From Ectocarpus siliculosus (Eukaryota > Sar > Phaeophyceae > Ectocarpales > Ectocarpaceae), in NCBI GenBank assembly GCA_000310025.1, contig FN649750.1:466373-530372 (forward strand): 64,000 bases of DNA, in the 5' to 3' direction. This document shows, in pieces, positions 12,143 through 24,100 of the stretch. Numbering within the stretch: position 1 is the stretch's first letter; every line of letters starts with the position of its first letter. The notes below the pieces were generated by a model that was not told the DNA's origin, ran no database searches, and saw nothing but the letters and a program-made list of their open reading frames with translations. The translations under genes and the position numbers were made by a program.

Positions 12143-15100
12143 ATGGCTCGGTGTGCGTCGCTAAGATCACGCGAGGGTGCTCCCCTCTCCGTTGAGAGTA
12201 TCATCGGAGGGCTAGCGGGCCAACAGCAGCAGCAGCACATGATGCCAGCAGGGGATGATGATGGCGACAAGACCGCGCTCGCAGGGGGCGACCCGCTGGA
12301 TTTCTTCGGAGCCATCCGCAACCTAGTCGAGCAGAGCATTCAGCCGGAAGACCTCCGGAAGTACTCTTCCCAGCAGCCGTTGGAGGTCCCTGTGGTCAAC
12401 AGCAGCAGCAGTTTCGGCGGTATCGTTGTGGAATTACAGGCCGAGAACGACAAGCTGCGACAGAGGGTGTTGGAGTTCGAGAGCGCAAGGCCTCAACGCG
12501 AGCAGGCGCGCCAGCTGGTGAGAGCAAGGGGATCTACAGCAGTAGAGCTTGGGCACACTAGATCTGGTCGTGGCGAAGTAGGGGTCAGGCTCCGCGCCGC
12601 CTCCTGACCTGTTGTACAGCAGGACGATCAGCTGCTGCGACTAATGTTCCGATATGAAAAGGTTGTTGCGTGGGTGAAATCCTATACAATCGCGGCGCGA
12701 CTCTTCTTCCTCGTTACCGTGCGTAGAAAGAGGACTATCTAACTATCTACAGCAACAGTGTCTCTTTTCCCCAGCTGCTTGCCCCTTATACAGACGTTTG
12801 CGAGGTATTTCATGATGAAAAATGCGCTATGGGTTCCCGCGAACCTCATGTGCAGAACAAGGGATGAAAAATGGAACTACGCTGTGCGTCGGGTCGCATG
12901 CGATACTGGCCCGAATTTGACTACAATACTCCACGACGAAGAGGATGCCAAAATAAGATGACTTTTACTTTTCGGAAGACTCTCTCTCTCGGCATGACAG
13001 CAGCATAACGACGCCGCCAATTTTCGGTACCGCAACTGCTTTGTTGTGCAGTTTTTTCGAAGTGTTGGAAATCAGACCACCAGTTGTGGAGCAGTATTAT
13101 GCTCTACGCTCTCCTGTACTGCTGCAGTGTTGTGGTGTGTGCATATAAAACGCATGTTTAAACCCCACAGGGGTGGAGGGGGTAGGATATAGAGGTGGTA
13201 CCTCGCACTCGCACTCGACCCTATGTTGCACTTCAGACGACATTGCGAACGAATTCCGACCTGGACGGTGAGGATTGTCATTCGAGTCGCACTTTATTCG
13301 GTATCACGAACAGCAGCTGGTGTAGAAAACACTACAGTGCTTGTTCGCACAGAACCATGTGTACAAGCAGATTCCGCGCCCCTTGCCTGGGTCCGTCCAT
13401 GCTTTTAGTGTACTCAACCTTCACAGCCTGTGTGCAGCCTGTGTGTATGCGCACTGGTTAATGCTGCACACCGAAGGTACGTGAACCGCCCACCCAGGAG
13501 CCTAACACCCAACGCCCCCCCCCTGTTCGCAACTGTTGTTTCCGACCACTATTTACTTGTACCCCACGAAACCAACACCACAGCTTTCTGAAGCTGAAAC
13601 TGCGCTCGACCAATCGAAAACCGAGCTGTCCAGCGTCAGGGAGGCCGCCGCCCGAGACCTCAGCTTCCAAGCATCACGGGCAAAGGCGGAGGCGGCCCTC
13701 GCACGAGCCGACTCCGAGGCTACCCTCGCCCAGCTGGGAGAAGAGTTCCGCAAGTTCCGGGAGAAGACCGCTGCCGATGAGGAAGCCGGTGCGGCGAGGC
13801 TCGAGTCGCTGCGGGGGGCGCTGGCCACAGAGCGCGACCAGCTGTCGGCCTTGAAGCGCGCGAGGGAGGAAGACGTCCAGCGACGGACGGTCGAGGCAGC
13901 GGCCGCCGCAGCAGCCGCGGACGTTAGTCTCGCAGAGGCGAGGGAACGGTTTCGGGTCTTCCGGGAGGAGGTTTCCGCCAGGGAGGAGGCCGGGGCGGAA
14001 CGGGTCCGGTCGCTGCGGGATGCCCTGGCCGCCGAGCGGGAGAAGTCTTCTGCGTCCACGACGGCGAGCGCGGCGGCCCAGAGGCAGCTGGAAGACTCCC
14101 TGGACGGAGTTCGCGAGGAGTTCCGCGCGTTCCGGGAAGCTGCTTCGGGGGTTAGTGAGGCGAAGATCTTGGCGGTGGAGGATGACCTGGCTGCCGAGCG
14201 CGAGCGGTTTGAGGCAAGCGAGGCATCGAGGGAGCAGCTGGAAGCTGAGCTCGCCGCGCAGGGGAAGGCTCTCGCCGAGGTAAGCGAGGATTTCCGACGT
14301 TTCCGCGACGGCTATATCCCGCTGCAGATAAGAGACGAAGCGCGACTGCAGGCAGTGCAGGGGGACTTGGCGAGGGAGCAGGAGCTCAGGGAGGCCAGTG
14401 AGGCATCGAAGAAGCAGCTGGAAGCCGACCTAGCAAAGCAGGGTGCAGAGCTCGCCAAAGAACGCGAAGATTTCCGCGTCTTCCGTGAGAACGTTGAGGG
14501 GCTGGGGCAGGGTGACGACGCGCAGCTTCGGAAGGTGGAAGGAGATCTTGCCGCCGAGCGGGAGCAGTCTGCGACGCTCAAGAAGACCCTCGAGGCATCG
14601 AAGGAGCAGCTGGAAGCCGATCTAGCAAAGCAGGGGGCTGATCTCGCCAAAGAACGGGAAGATTTCCGCGCCTTCCGTGCGAACGCTGAGCGGCTGGGGG
14701 AGGGCAAGGACGTGCAGCTTCGTACGGTGGAAGGAGATCTGGTCGCCCTACGAGAGCAGTCTTCTGCCCTCAAGAAGACCAGCGAGGCCTTGCAGGAGCA
14801 GCTGGAAGCAGATCTCGCCAAGCAGGGAGAAGCTCTCGCCAAAGAACGGGAAGATTTCCGCGTTTTCCGTGAGAACGCTGAGGGGCTGGGGGAGGGCAAG
14901 GACGTGCAGATTCGGAAGGTGGAGGGGGATCTTGCTGCCGAGCGGGAGCAGTCTGCAGCGCTCAAGAAGACCTTCGAGGCATCGAAGGAGCAGCTGGAAG
15001 CCGACCTCGCCAAGCAAGGGGAGGGTTTCTCCGAAGAACGCGAAGGTTTCCGCATCATCCGCGAGAAAGCTGCGAAGGTGGAACAGGAAAGCGCGACACA

Positions 15101-18100
15101 GCTTGGGAGGATTGAAGAAGAGCTGGTGGCTGAGCGAGAGGAGTCTGAAGCGCTCAAGAAGGCCCTCGAGACATCGAAGCAGGAGCTGGAAGCCTATCTC
15201 GGAAAGCAAGGAGAGGCTCTCGCAAAAGAACGGGAAGACTTCCGCGTGTTCCGTGAGAACACTGAGGGGCTGGGGGAGGACAAGGACGCGCAGCTTCGAA
15301 AGGTGGAAGGAGATCTAGCTGCTGAGCGGGAGCAGTCTGGAGCGGTCAAGAAGACCCTCGAGGCATCGAAGGAGCAGCTGGAAGCCGACCTCGCAAAGCA
15401 GGGAGAGGCGCTTGCCAAAGAACGTGAAGACTTCCGCGTGTTCCGTGAGAACGCTGAGGGGCTGGCGGAGGGCAAGGACGCGCAGCTTCGGAAGGTGGAA
15501 AGAGATCTAGCTGTTGAGGGGGAGGAGTCTGAAGCGCTCAAGAAGACCCTCGAGGCGTCGAAGGAGCAGCTGGAAGCCGACCTCGGGAAGCAAGGGGAGG
15601 CTCTCGCAAAAGAACGTGAAGATTTCCGCGTGTTCCGTGAGAACGCTGAGGGGCTGGGGGGGGGCAAGGACGCGCAGCTTCGGAAGGTGGAGGGGGATCT
15701 CGCTGCCGAGCGGGAGGAGTCTGAAGCGCTCAAGAAGGCCCTCGAGGCATCGAAGGAACAGCTGGAAGCCGACCTCGCAAAGCAGGGAGAGGCTCTCGTC
15801 AAAGAACGGGAAGACTTCCGCGTGTTCCGCGAGAATGCTGCTAGCTCCCGCGAGGCTCTGAGGCGCGCAGAGGCTTCCCTTGCAGCAGAGCGCCAGAAGT
15901 TTTCCGCGGCGAAGCGGGCGAGCGAAGCGAAGATAAAGCTGCTGCGCGCGGCGGCGGGTAGGGCAGACGATCTCGAGGACCAGCTGTCAGCAAAGTCCCT
16001 CCGCCTCAAGCAGAAGGAGGCCGAAGCACGCGTGCTCGCGACGGACGGCAAAGTGGTGAGGGGGCTCCGTGAGAGCCTCACGTGCAAGGTGAGGGGGGGT
16101 AGTGGACCATTGCCTGCATTTTTTATTTTTTTCCATTGTCCGGATTTCAAGGGGGGGAACGTACGTGGTATCAAAGGGTTCTTTGAGTCTATTGCCTGGA
16201 GTCGATTTTGGTTGGAGATGTACAACAGCTGATGTTATTTTTTCGTCCGTTCCCCTGTCGTTTTTTGCTCCGCACGCTCTGCTGACTGCCGTTTCGCAAA
16301 CACGCTTCCCCCCGCTTTTTTTTGGTCGCCCGCCAGGACAACGCGCTTAACGAGCTCAGGCAGGAGCTGGGCAATCTTCGCGTTGCGTCCGCAGCGGCGG
16401 AAGCGGGGGGAGCGCAGGCAGCCATGGCCACCCGGAAGCAGCAGCAGCAGCAGCTCTACGGTAACGTGGGGTCCTCCGAACGACGCTCTATCGGGATGCC
16501 GGGGTCGGCGAGTAGGCGGGAGAACGCGGGAGGCAGCGATGATGATGGTGCTGCTGTCGCAGGTGGGGACATGACGCGGACTTTTTCTTTGTCATCCGAG
16601 GAGGAGATCGATTCGTCTGGGGAGAGCTCCGGGCTTGGGGCTATCGTCGAGGAGGCTGACAGCAGCGGCACGGAGAGCTCGGCAGCAGAGGAGGAAGATT
16701 CGGACAGCGAAGGGGAAGAAGGAGGGGGTGTGGCCGGCTACGGGGGCAAGATGAGCGTAGTGCAGGAAGGGGACGAGGAGTCCGAGTCCGAAGGGGGGAG
16801 AAGTAGCGTTGACGGTGAGCAAGAGGGATCCGACAGGACCGTCGAAAATGGAGAGCTCTCGGCTGACGACGGTAAGGACGCCGGCGCCGGCGCCGCCCGG
16901 CTGTCGCTGTCGCCCTTAGCACCCCGACTGGACTACTCCGAAGACCGGCCATCTGCCGACCCACCCGTGTCGGCTACCTACGCCGCCGCTGCCGCCATGT
17001 TCGATCGAAACGAAGACCAAAAGGTCGGAGTCCACCGCGGTGGAAGGAGTACCTCTGCCCGCCGCCTCAGCATGTCCCTGTCCCCGCCCCCGGGGGCAAG
17101 GCGGTCGAGGGGGGCCCGCGCTAGCGTGGCTCCCGGGGGAGGGGGGTACCGCCCCGGCGGCGGCGGCGACGGTGGCGGTTGCGCCAAGAGCCTGTCGCCG
17201 TTGCCGCTCAGGGGCGGCAAGAAGTCGAGGGCCAGCTGGTCGCCCGGGGCGGGGTTGCTGCCGCACGCCGCCGCGCGGCTCGCCCAGTCGCCGCCGTTGA
17301 GCTGTCTGTCTCCTATGGTGAGGCTCGCGCCCGCGGATCACGGGCTCGGGAGAGAGGGGAACACGGTTGTGCTGGAGCTCGGCGCGTGGAGGGTGAGGGC
17401 GGGGGTCGTGACGCCGTCCGGGGAGGAGGGTAAGTCGTCGTCGTACTTCGATGACTTCCCCTGCTGCGTGGCGAGGCCTTCGAGGGAAGGGGCGGACCTG
17501 GACGAGCTCGTTAACGGAGCGTCGTCGCTGGCGGCGCCCATGTACTCCAAGTTCCGAGAGTGAGTGTTGCAATCGTTTTCGTTCGAGGATGGAGAGACGT
17601 ACCGTATATGACACAAGATAACACACCCCCTTGACCGATTTTCAAAGATCGATTTCTCAACAGCAGGAAGACTCACAGCGCCGAAAATGGCGGCGTTGGA
17701 ACCGTCTCGTTGAGAGCTTTTGGAAAATGTATCATTTCGTTTATGTATCCTCTTCGTCGTCGAGTAATCGATCTTTGAAAATCGGGCCAGGGGGTGTGTT
17801 ATCTTGTGTCATATACGGTATGCATGGGGGGGCATGTGCATGGGTTTGACGTTGGTCGACCCTCGTACTCCAAGTTCCGAGAGTGTGTGTTGTTTTTGTT
17901 TTGTTCGAATAAGACGCGGGGGCGCATGTGCATGGGTTTGGTGCATGGGTTTGTACAAACTTCAGCGAAGAAGAATGAATCACTGACCAAGGTGAGATGG
18001 CGTGCTCCCAGCCGCGTTTCGATGTTTGAAAATATGCAGGACGAAATCGTATCGTCCCGTCGCCTGTACTCAATAAGTGCTGCATGCCGCCCTTGTTAGT

Positions 18101-21100
18101 CGATTTCCCACATTCACGGAGTGTTCGTCCCCCTCAACTCAATGTCGTCCGTCACCATCTCACCAAAGCACACTTGGCAGCGCAGGCGTTTTCGTGGGAG
18201 GGGACGCGTGGTACTGCTGACATCCGCGACCCCTCAATCTAAGCCTTGTTTCATGAGGTTTCCCACGCTTCATAGAGTGGCCCCGTGAGTGATTGACTTG
18301 CCCCCCTGCGCCCTGCAACTCGATGCCATTTGATAGCACTGGCGTTTTCGTGGGAGGGGACGCGTGGTACTGCTGCCTGGACCACCCTTCCATCGCCCTG
18401 CGCTCCAAGCTCCGACTATCGTGCCCGATGAGGAGGAGAGACCAGCCGCCGAGCAGGTGCGCGCGCGCGCTTGCCTTACGAGGAACACGACAAATCGACC
18501 TCTTCCACAGATAAAGAGTCCGTGGTAGATTAGCATTGAATTTATGGTGTTGTGCGGTGACCAACTTGCGTTTCTACGGTTCCTTGAGCAGAATACAGCA
18601 GCATTTTTTTTGTTTTTTAGGTGTGCATACGCCGATCACAAGGGATAACGGAGATCTATCTATCCCAAGTGTGTGTATGCATTGTGTGTATTTTTCCCAT
18701 TTTTTTTTCTTCTGGGTTGACTCGGAATTTTTGTTGTTTATCCCCTCCCCAGCGTTCGTAAGGAGGGTGTCGGTCGGATTTTCAATGTCATCTTGGGTAC
18801 CTGCACGTCTCGAACGCTTCACGTTCCCCCCTCACTTCGAGATGGTGCTTCGAAGTTCGCGCGTGCTGGTTGGGGGTACAGGGATACATACCCTGGCGGC
18901 GTTTCTCTGTTAATAGTCTTGCTCCAACGCTGTTCAATATGTTCAAGCGATTGTGCCATTTAGTCTTTGAAACGATAAGTCCTCGAATCCTTCTTGAAAG
19001 CCGCAGATGCCAGAAAATGTGACATTTTTCCCTCTTAGATCCATCTGTGTCTATACCTGCTAGTCGGCGAAATATCATGTTCTTCTTTATCCCAATCCCA
19101 TTCGTTCTAAACGTCTGCCTTTGCACCTTTGGCTCCAAATTCTGGACGCACCAACCGGGGTCACACAGCGGAGGAAGGCCCGATGCTATTGTTTATTCTA
19201 CAGCAGTGCATATATGCCTCCCTACCGTCGACGATGTCATGTGTGCTACAATACAACGCGGCATTTTCTATTTTTTCTTTGTGTCAGGGAGGACACGGAA
19301 AGACTGGCGGACCACGCGTACGGCCTGCTTAAGCAGGATTCCAGCCTGTCCCCCACCCTGCTCACGTACAAGCCCACGGCCACTGTGGACGAGGTGCTCG
19401 CTCTCGCGTCGGTTCTGCTAGAGGTCCACAGGGTGAGTGTGGTTGGTTCCAGGGATGGGTGTCGTGTTTGTTTGTTTTTTTTCGTGCTAGCCCTGTTCCC
19501 TCCGCTGCCTTTCTTTGTGGACCGCCTTCGCGCGATCAATAAGTTTTACGAGGAAAAAGAACAGGGAGGGGGGACGCAGGTCCCATTCCTTACCCCTAAC
19601 CCTAGCCCTAACCCAACTTCCCCGATTGAATGCTTTATCCAACATGTTTGCATAAAAGACGAAAAACCGCGCGAAAGCTACTACTGTGTTGTTTTTCAAA
19701 CGCATCGAGGCTGACGTCTTTCGCTGGTCAGCCGGTCAGCGTGGCCGACGCTGGTTAGTATACAAGATACACACACACAATATCTGAAATCTGCGGGCGT
19801 TCACTACGCTCCTTTTCATCAGCTCACCAGCACGTCATATGCGTAGCATTGTTCCGCCGTGAACTAACCCCTTGGCACGTTACCGGATCCAGTACGTGCC
19901 TCTTCATGTGATCCTTTCCAGCTGAAGACGGCTGTTTATCAATTCATGCCTCTCCCGAACCACGTTCCAGCGATTCGCATGGTAAGAAAAAGCGCAACTC
20001 ACACTGACGGCTGTTGTCTTTCATGCCTGGTGCAGGTTCCAGCGATTCGCATGGTAAACGAAGCGCAGCTGGCCGCTTTGGCGGTGGGCGTGAAGGTCGG
20101 CGTTATCGTAGACATCGGCGAGTCCGGGGTGTCGGTCACGCCCATCTTCGACGGATTCCCGGTGCCACCGGCGGTGAGGTCGGAGTGTTGCGGGGGAGGG
20201 GACGTGACCAAGTTCCTGGACTACATGCTGCTGAGCCGCACCAACGAGCACTTCAACCAGATGGTGAGCGAGAGTGTTGTTTTCCGTGCGCGGAGGAGTG
20301 TTGGGGGTGGGAGCATGAGGTGGTCGGCTTGTCTGAGTCCAGTGAGGGAGTGAGTGCGCCGGTTTGGTGGAGCGTGTAGCGGTCTTGGGGTTGGGGAGTG
20401 AGAAGTGGAGGTTGTAAGCTTTGGAGAAGTGAGCGAGTATGTCGGTTCAGTCTTTTCATGCGCAGAGGGGTTGGAGAATGATCAGTGGAGGATATCGGCT
20501 TGTCGTAGACCCCCAGATGGTGAGTTAGTGCGTCGGTTTTGCCTTTCATGCGCAAAGGCGTTGTGGGGTTGGAGAATAATCAGTGGAAGTTATCGGCTTG
20601 TCATATGTCCCAGATGGTGATTGTGATGGTTTGGCCTCATCACATGCCTGGAGGGTTCATGGTGTTGGAGAATGACAAGTGGAGGTTGTGGGCTTCTCGT
20701 TGGTCGCCAGATGGTGAACGAGTGTCCCGATTTAGGCCTTTCGTGCACGGAGGCTTTCATGGTGTTGGAGAATGAGGAGCGGAGGTTGTCGGCTGAAAAA
20801 GGTCCGGTTCCGAGAGAGAAAACGTTTTTTGGTGCGATCGCGTTCGCTCTCGATTTGGCCTTGCATCAACACCGACCCTCGCATCCACATCACATCGCTT
20901 TTTTTCGTTGTCCCAACTTCAAGAACGGGCGACAGCCTGTTCTGGTGCCACCCTCTAATCTCATCAAGGCCACTGCCCGGGGGGAGGCTATTTTATACTA
21001 CCCTCTCAAGGCGCCGAGAAAACTTTTCCGTATAAGCACCCACCCTTGAATCCCCGTCGCCCCCCGCCATGTTTCCGTAAGGATGCGCGAGAACGCACGA

Positions 21101-24100
21101 TGGTGCGATCGATTTTTTTCGTCGTTTTTTCTTGACTTTTTGTCCTACGGGAGTGCGATATATCACCGACCCGTAGTTCTCTCGAACGATGTGCGATCAT
21201 TTTGTAGACATATCGTTCTTGACTTTTTATCGCACGGGGGTGCGATATCACCGACCCTTACGATATCACCGACCCTCAACGACCCATATGATATCACCGA
21301 CCCGTACGATATCAACGACCCTTGCGATACGCTACGATGTTGCCGACACGTACAATACACGTACGATTTTTCCGACCCGTGCGTTGTTACTCACCCCTCC
21401 GGAGATCTGATCGTCATCGTCTCTCTTCGCTGTGGCTTTTTTTGACCTCCTTCCACCGGCAAGACCGATCGGAGACGGCTGGAGTACACCCGCGAGATGA
21501 AGGAGGAGCAGTGTTACGTGCCCCTGGACTTCGCGCTGGAGGTGGAAGAGTACGGCGCGTTCAAGAGGAAGGCCATGCGGGTTTGCAAGGGGGCGCAGGC
21601 GTCGCCGATGCTCTCCGGCTACGAGGCTTGCGACTCGAGAGAGTGAGTTTGGCCGCCCGTGTTAGCTATGTAGGTCACACGTGCCACGTGGTGTCTTGCT
21701 GTAGGCTGGCGGGGTAACAGTGCTTTGGGTGAGAGCGCGATATTTTTTTGGCAGGGTTTGGCACGCAAGCCGCCGCCAATGGTTCGCGGCAGTTCATCAT
21801 GCTTACACTACGTTCCATTTTTTTTGCGCTCATGGTGATGTGTCGTACAGAGGCGATGCACCTTTGTGCTCTGCTCGTCTCCCGCTGCCAGTCTTTGTTG
21901 TTTGTGTTGGCGCTTTCGTCCGCATACATGCACTGCTGTGGAGGGTTCTCTTTATGGTCGTCCTCGCGTGGTCATCGTCGTTGTAGCTACGGTTCGCCTT
22001 GTTCGGTTTTCCTTCATCACGACTGGTAGTGGTGTGAGTTTCGACTCATCCATGCCGTATCGTACCGCACCGTATTATTACTGTTTCACGGTTTTCCGAC
22101 AGCTTCATCGACGAGACGGACAAGGACGAGGAGGTGACCAAGACCAAGACTTTCACGCTAAAGTCCGGGAGCGAGCTCGATGTCAAGATCGGCCGGGAGA
22201 GGTTTCACGCCCCGGAGATCTTGTTCACGGCAAGTCACGATGTTGTTTGCTGCTGCTGTTGGTGGTGCGGTCTTGACTGCCGTAAGGATGCGAGAGAACG
22301 CACGAGGGTGCGATCGATTTTCTAAATGGTTTCGTTCTTGATTTTTTATCGCACGGGCGTGCGAGTTTTCGGGTACGCGCGATATCATCGAACCGTGCGT
22401 TATCTCGCGTCCTTGCGGTGTTTTTCTGAGCTCGACCTCTTGGACCCAGATCCCCCGATCTTCGTTTAGGATTGCTGGCGGCAGCCTCCCCACGTAGCAG
22501 ATGCAGCCCGAGGTGATCCTGCTGTCGCCCGGAAAAATTACGATGTTCCTTCCTACTGCTTTCTTCGCAATTTTGATGTTCTTGCCTACTGCTTTCTTCG
22601 CAATTTCGACGTTCCCTCCTACTGTTTCCTGTCTTCGATGTACCTTCCTCTCCCCTTCTCGAACTTCGATTTTCCTTCGTATTGTTTTGTTCGCAACTTT
22701 GATGTCCATTGCGATTGCTTTCCTCTTAACCTGCAGCCTGGGCTTTGGAACGAAGGGGGCGTGTCGAGGAGTCTCTCTCAGGCGGTGCTTGATGCGCTCG
22801 CAGAGCTCGACTCTGACACCAAGGCAGACATGCTCGACGACATCGTGGTGGTGGGAGGGTCGGCTCGGATGGATGGGCTCGGCGACAGGCTGGAGGAAGA
22901 CCTGAAGGTGATGCACGGTTGTATAATAGTAGTCGGTGTGGTTACTCTCGCTGGTGCCGTCGAAGACCTTGCTATCCTATACTTGTACAGTAGTGATTTG
23001 GAGATTGTCTGGAGACCACAGTTACCACCACCCGCTTGTGCCGTGTGCGCGGTGCTTCTAGCTGCGGCTTGGATTGGAGCCCCCAACGCTGTGTATCTGT
23101 CACCACTCATCCGTAGGGTCAAGTGTGAACATCGACATGCTGCCGCATATTTCTTTTTTTCAGTGCTCAGTGACGCTTTGTGGTGCGTGTTCACACAATG
23201 CGATGATTTTACAACGCCAAATCGCGACTTTACTGTATCTAGGCGATGCTGCCGGAGTGGATGAGCGAGAGGGTCGACGTTCGGGTGCCTGCCGCTGACG
23301 AGCTAAACCACAGGTGGGTTTTGCGGCGTTGAATTTTGTTTGGGTGTTGCCACAGTTCTCGCGGTTGTTTTTTCGCCTTGCCTCTTGTTGTTATGACAGT
23401 TCGCGAGGATGTGCTGCTATGTTGTGTTTTGTTGTTCGAGTCTCCCGTCGCAAGAGTCTGCTAGTGTGTTTGCATGCAGGATTTCCTTCTCGGCTTGACG
23501 CGTGCATTACCCGACCACCCCCCCCAAGAGAGGTGATCAGCCGAGACCTTCCTCTTGCCTATGGCAAAGCGGAGGGTCTTCTCTTTCAAGCATATCGCCC
23601 CGTCCCAGCATTGTAGAGACGCGACGTCAATGGTCTAACGATCAGCCGAGACCTTCCTCTTGCGTGGCTTAGGGGAAGGTCGTCTGTTTCAAGCGTATAG
23701 CTCCGTCCCAGCATTATCGAGATGCGAGGTCAATGGTCGAACGACTATGACATCTATGGCACGCGTTGACCCCCCTCGCGCTTGGTGATGTGAGAGCCTG
23801 GTCCGGTGAGAACCCGGCGTGCTCCGTCCTGGCTTTGTAGGGATGCGAGGTCAATGGTCAAACGACTACGGCATGCACGACTATGAGTACCCCCCCCACC
23901 CCCCACCCCCCCCACCCCCCCCCCCCCTCCCCCCCCTTCCCCCTCCCGAGAATGGACAACCTTAAAAAGATGCCACAGACCCGGCCTTTTTTTTTATCCT
24001 TTTTTCTGTTTTTTCTCGCTGGTTCTCTCGTTTATGTTAATGGCTGGCATTCCCTTTCTCTGTCTCGTGCAGCTTGGCATGGCGGAGAAGATGCCCGGCC

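Noticed and set aside
14312-16225. Long minus-strand open frames (281 and 343 codons, Ser/Arg-rich) opposite the coiled-coil exon
   Set aside because: They are mirror frames of the repetitive plus-strand coding sequence; their Ser/Arg repeats only reflect the Glu/Ala/Lys codons of the real gene.
16592-17626. Arg/Pro-rich minus-strand frames opposite exon 3 of the fusion gene
   Set aside because: Shadows of GC-rich coding sequence; the plus frame continues both the coiled coil and the actin fold.
20257-20800. CRISPR-like regular repeats
   Set aside because: Units are diverged, contiguous and include an exon junction; there are no unique spacers and the genome is eukaryotic.
22737-22907. Hsp70 reading of the VVVGGSARMDGL motif
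   Set aside because: Hsp70 and actin share this fold, but the preceding exons follow the actin order and spacing, and no Hsp70 substrate domain is present.
22158-22916. 252-codon minus-strand frame
   Set aside because: It covers two confirmed plus-strand exons and the intron between them, and has no recognisable domain.
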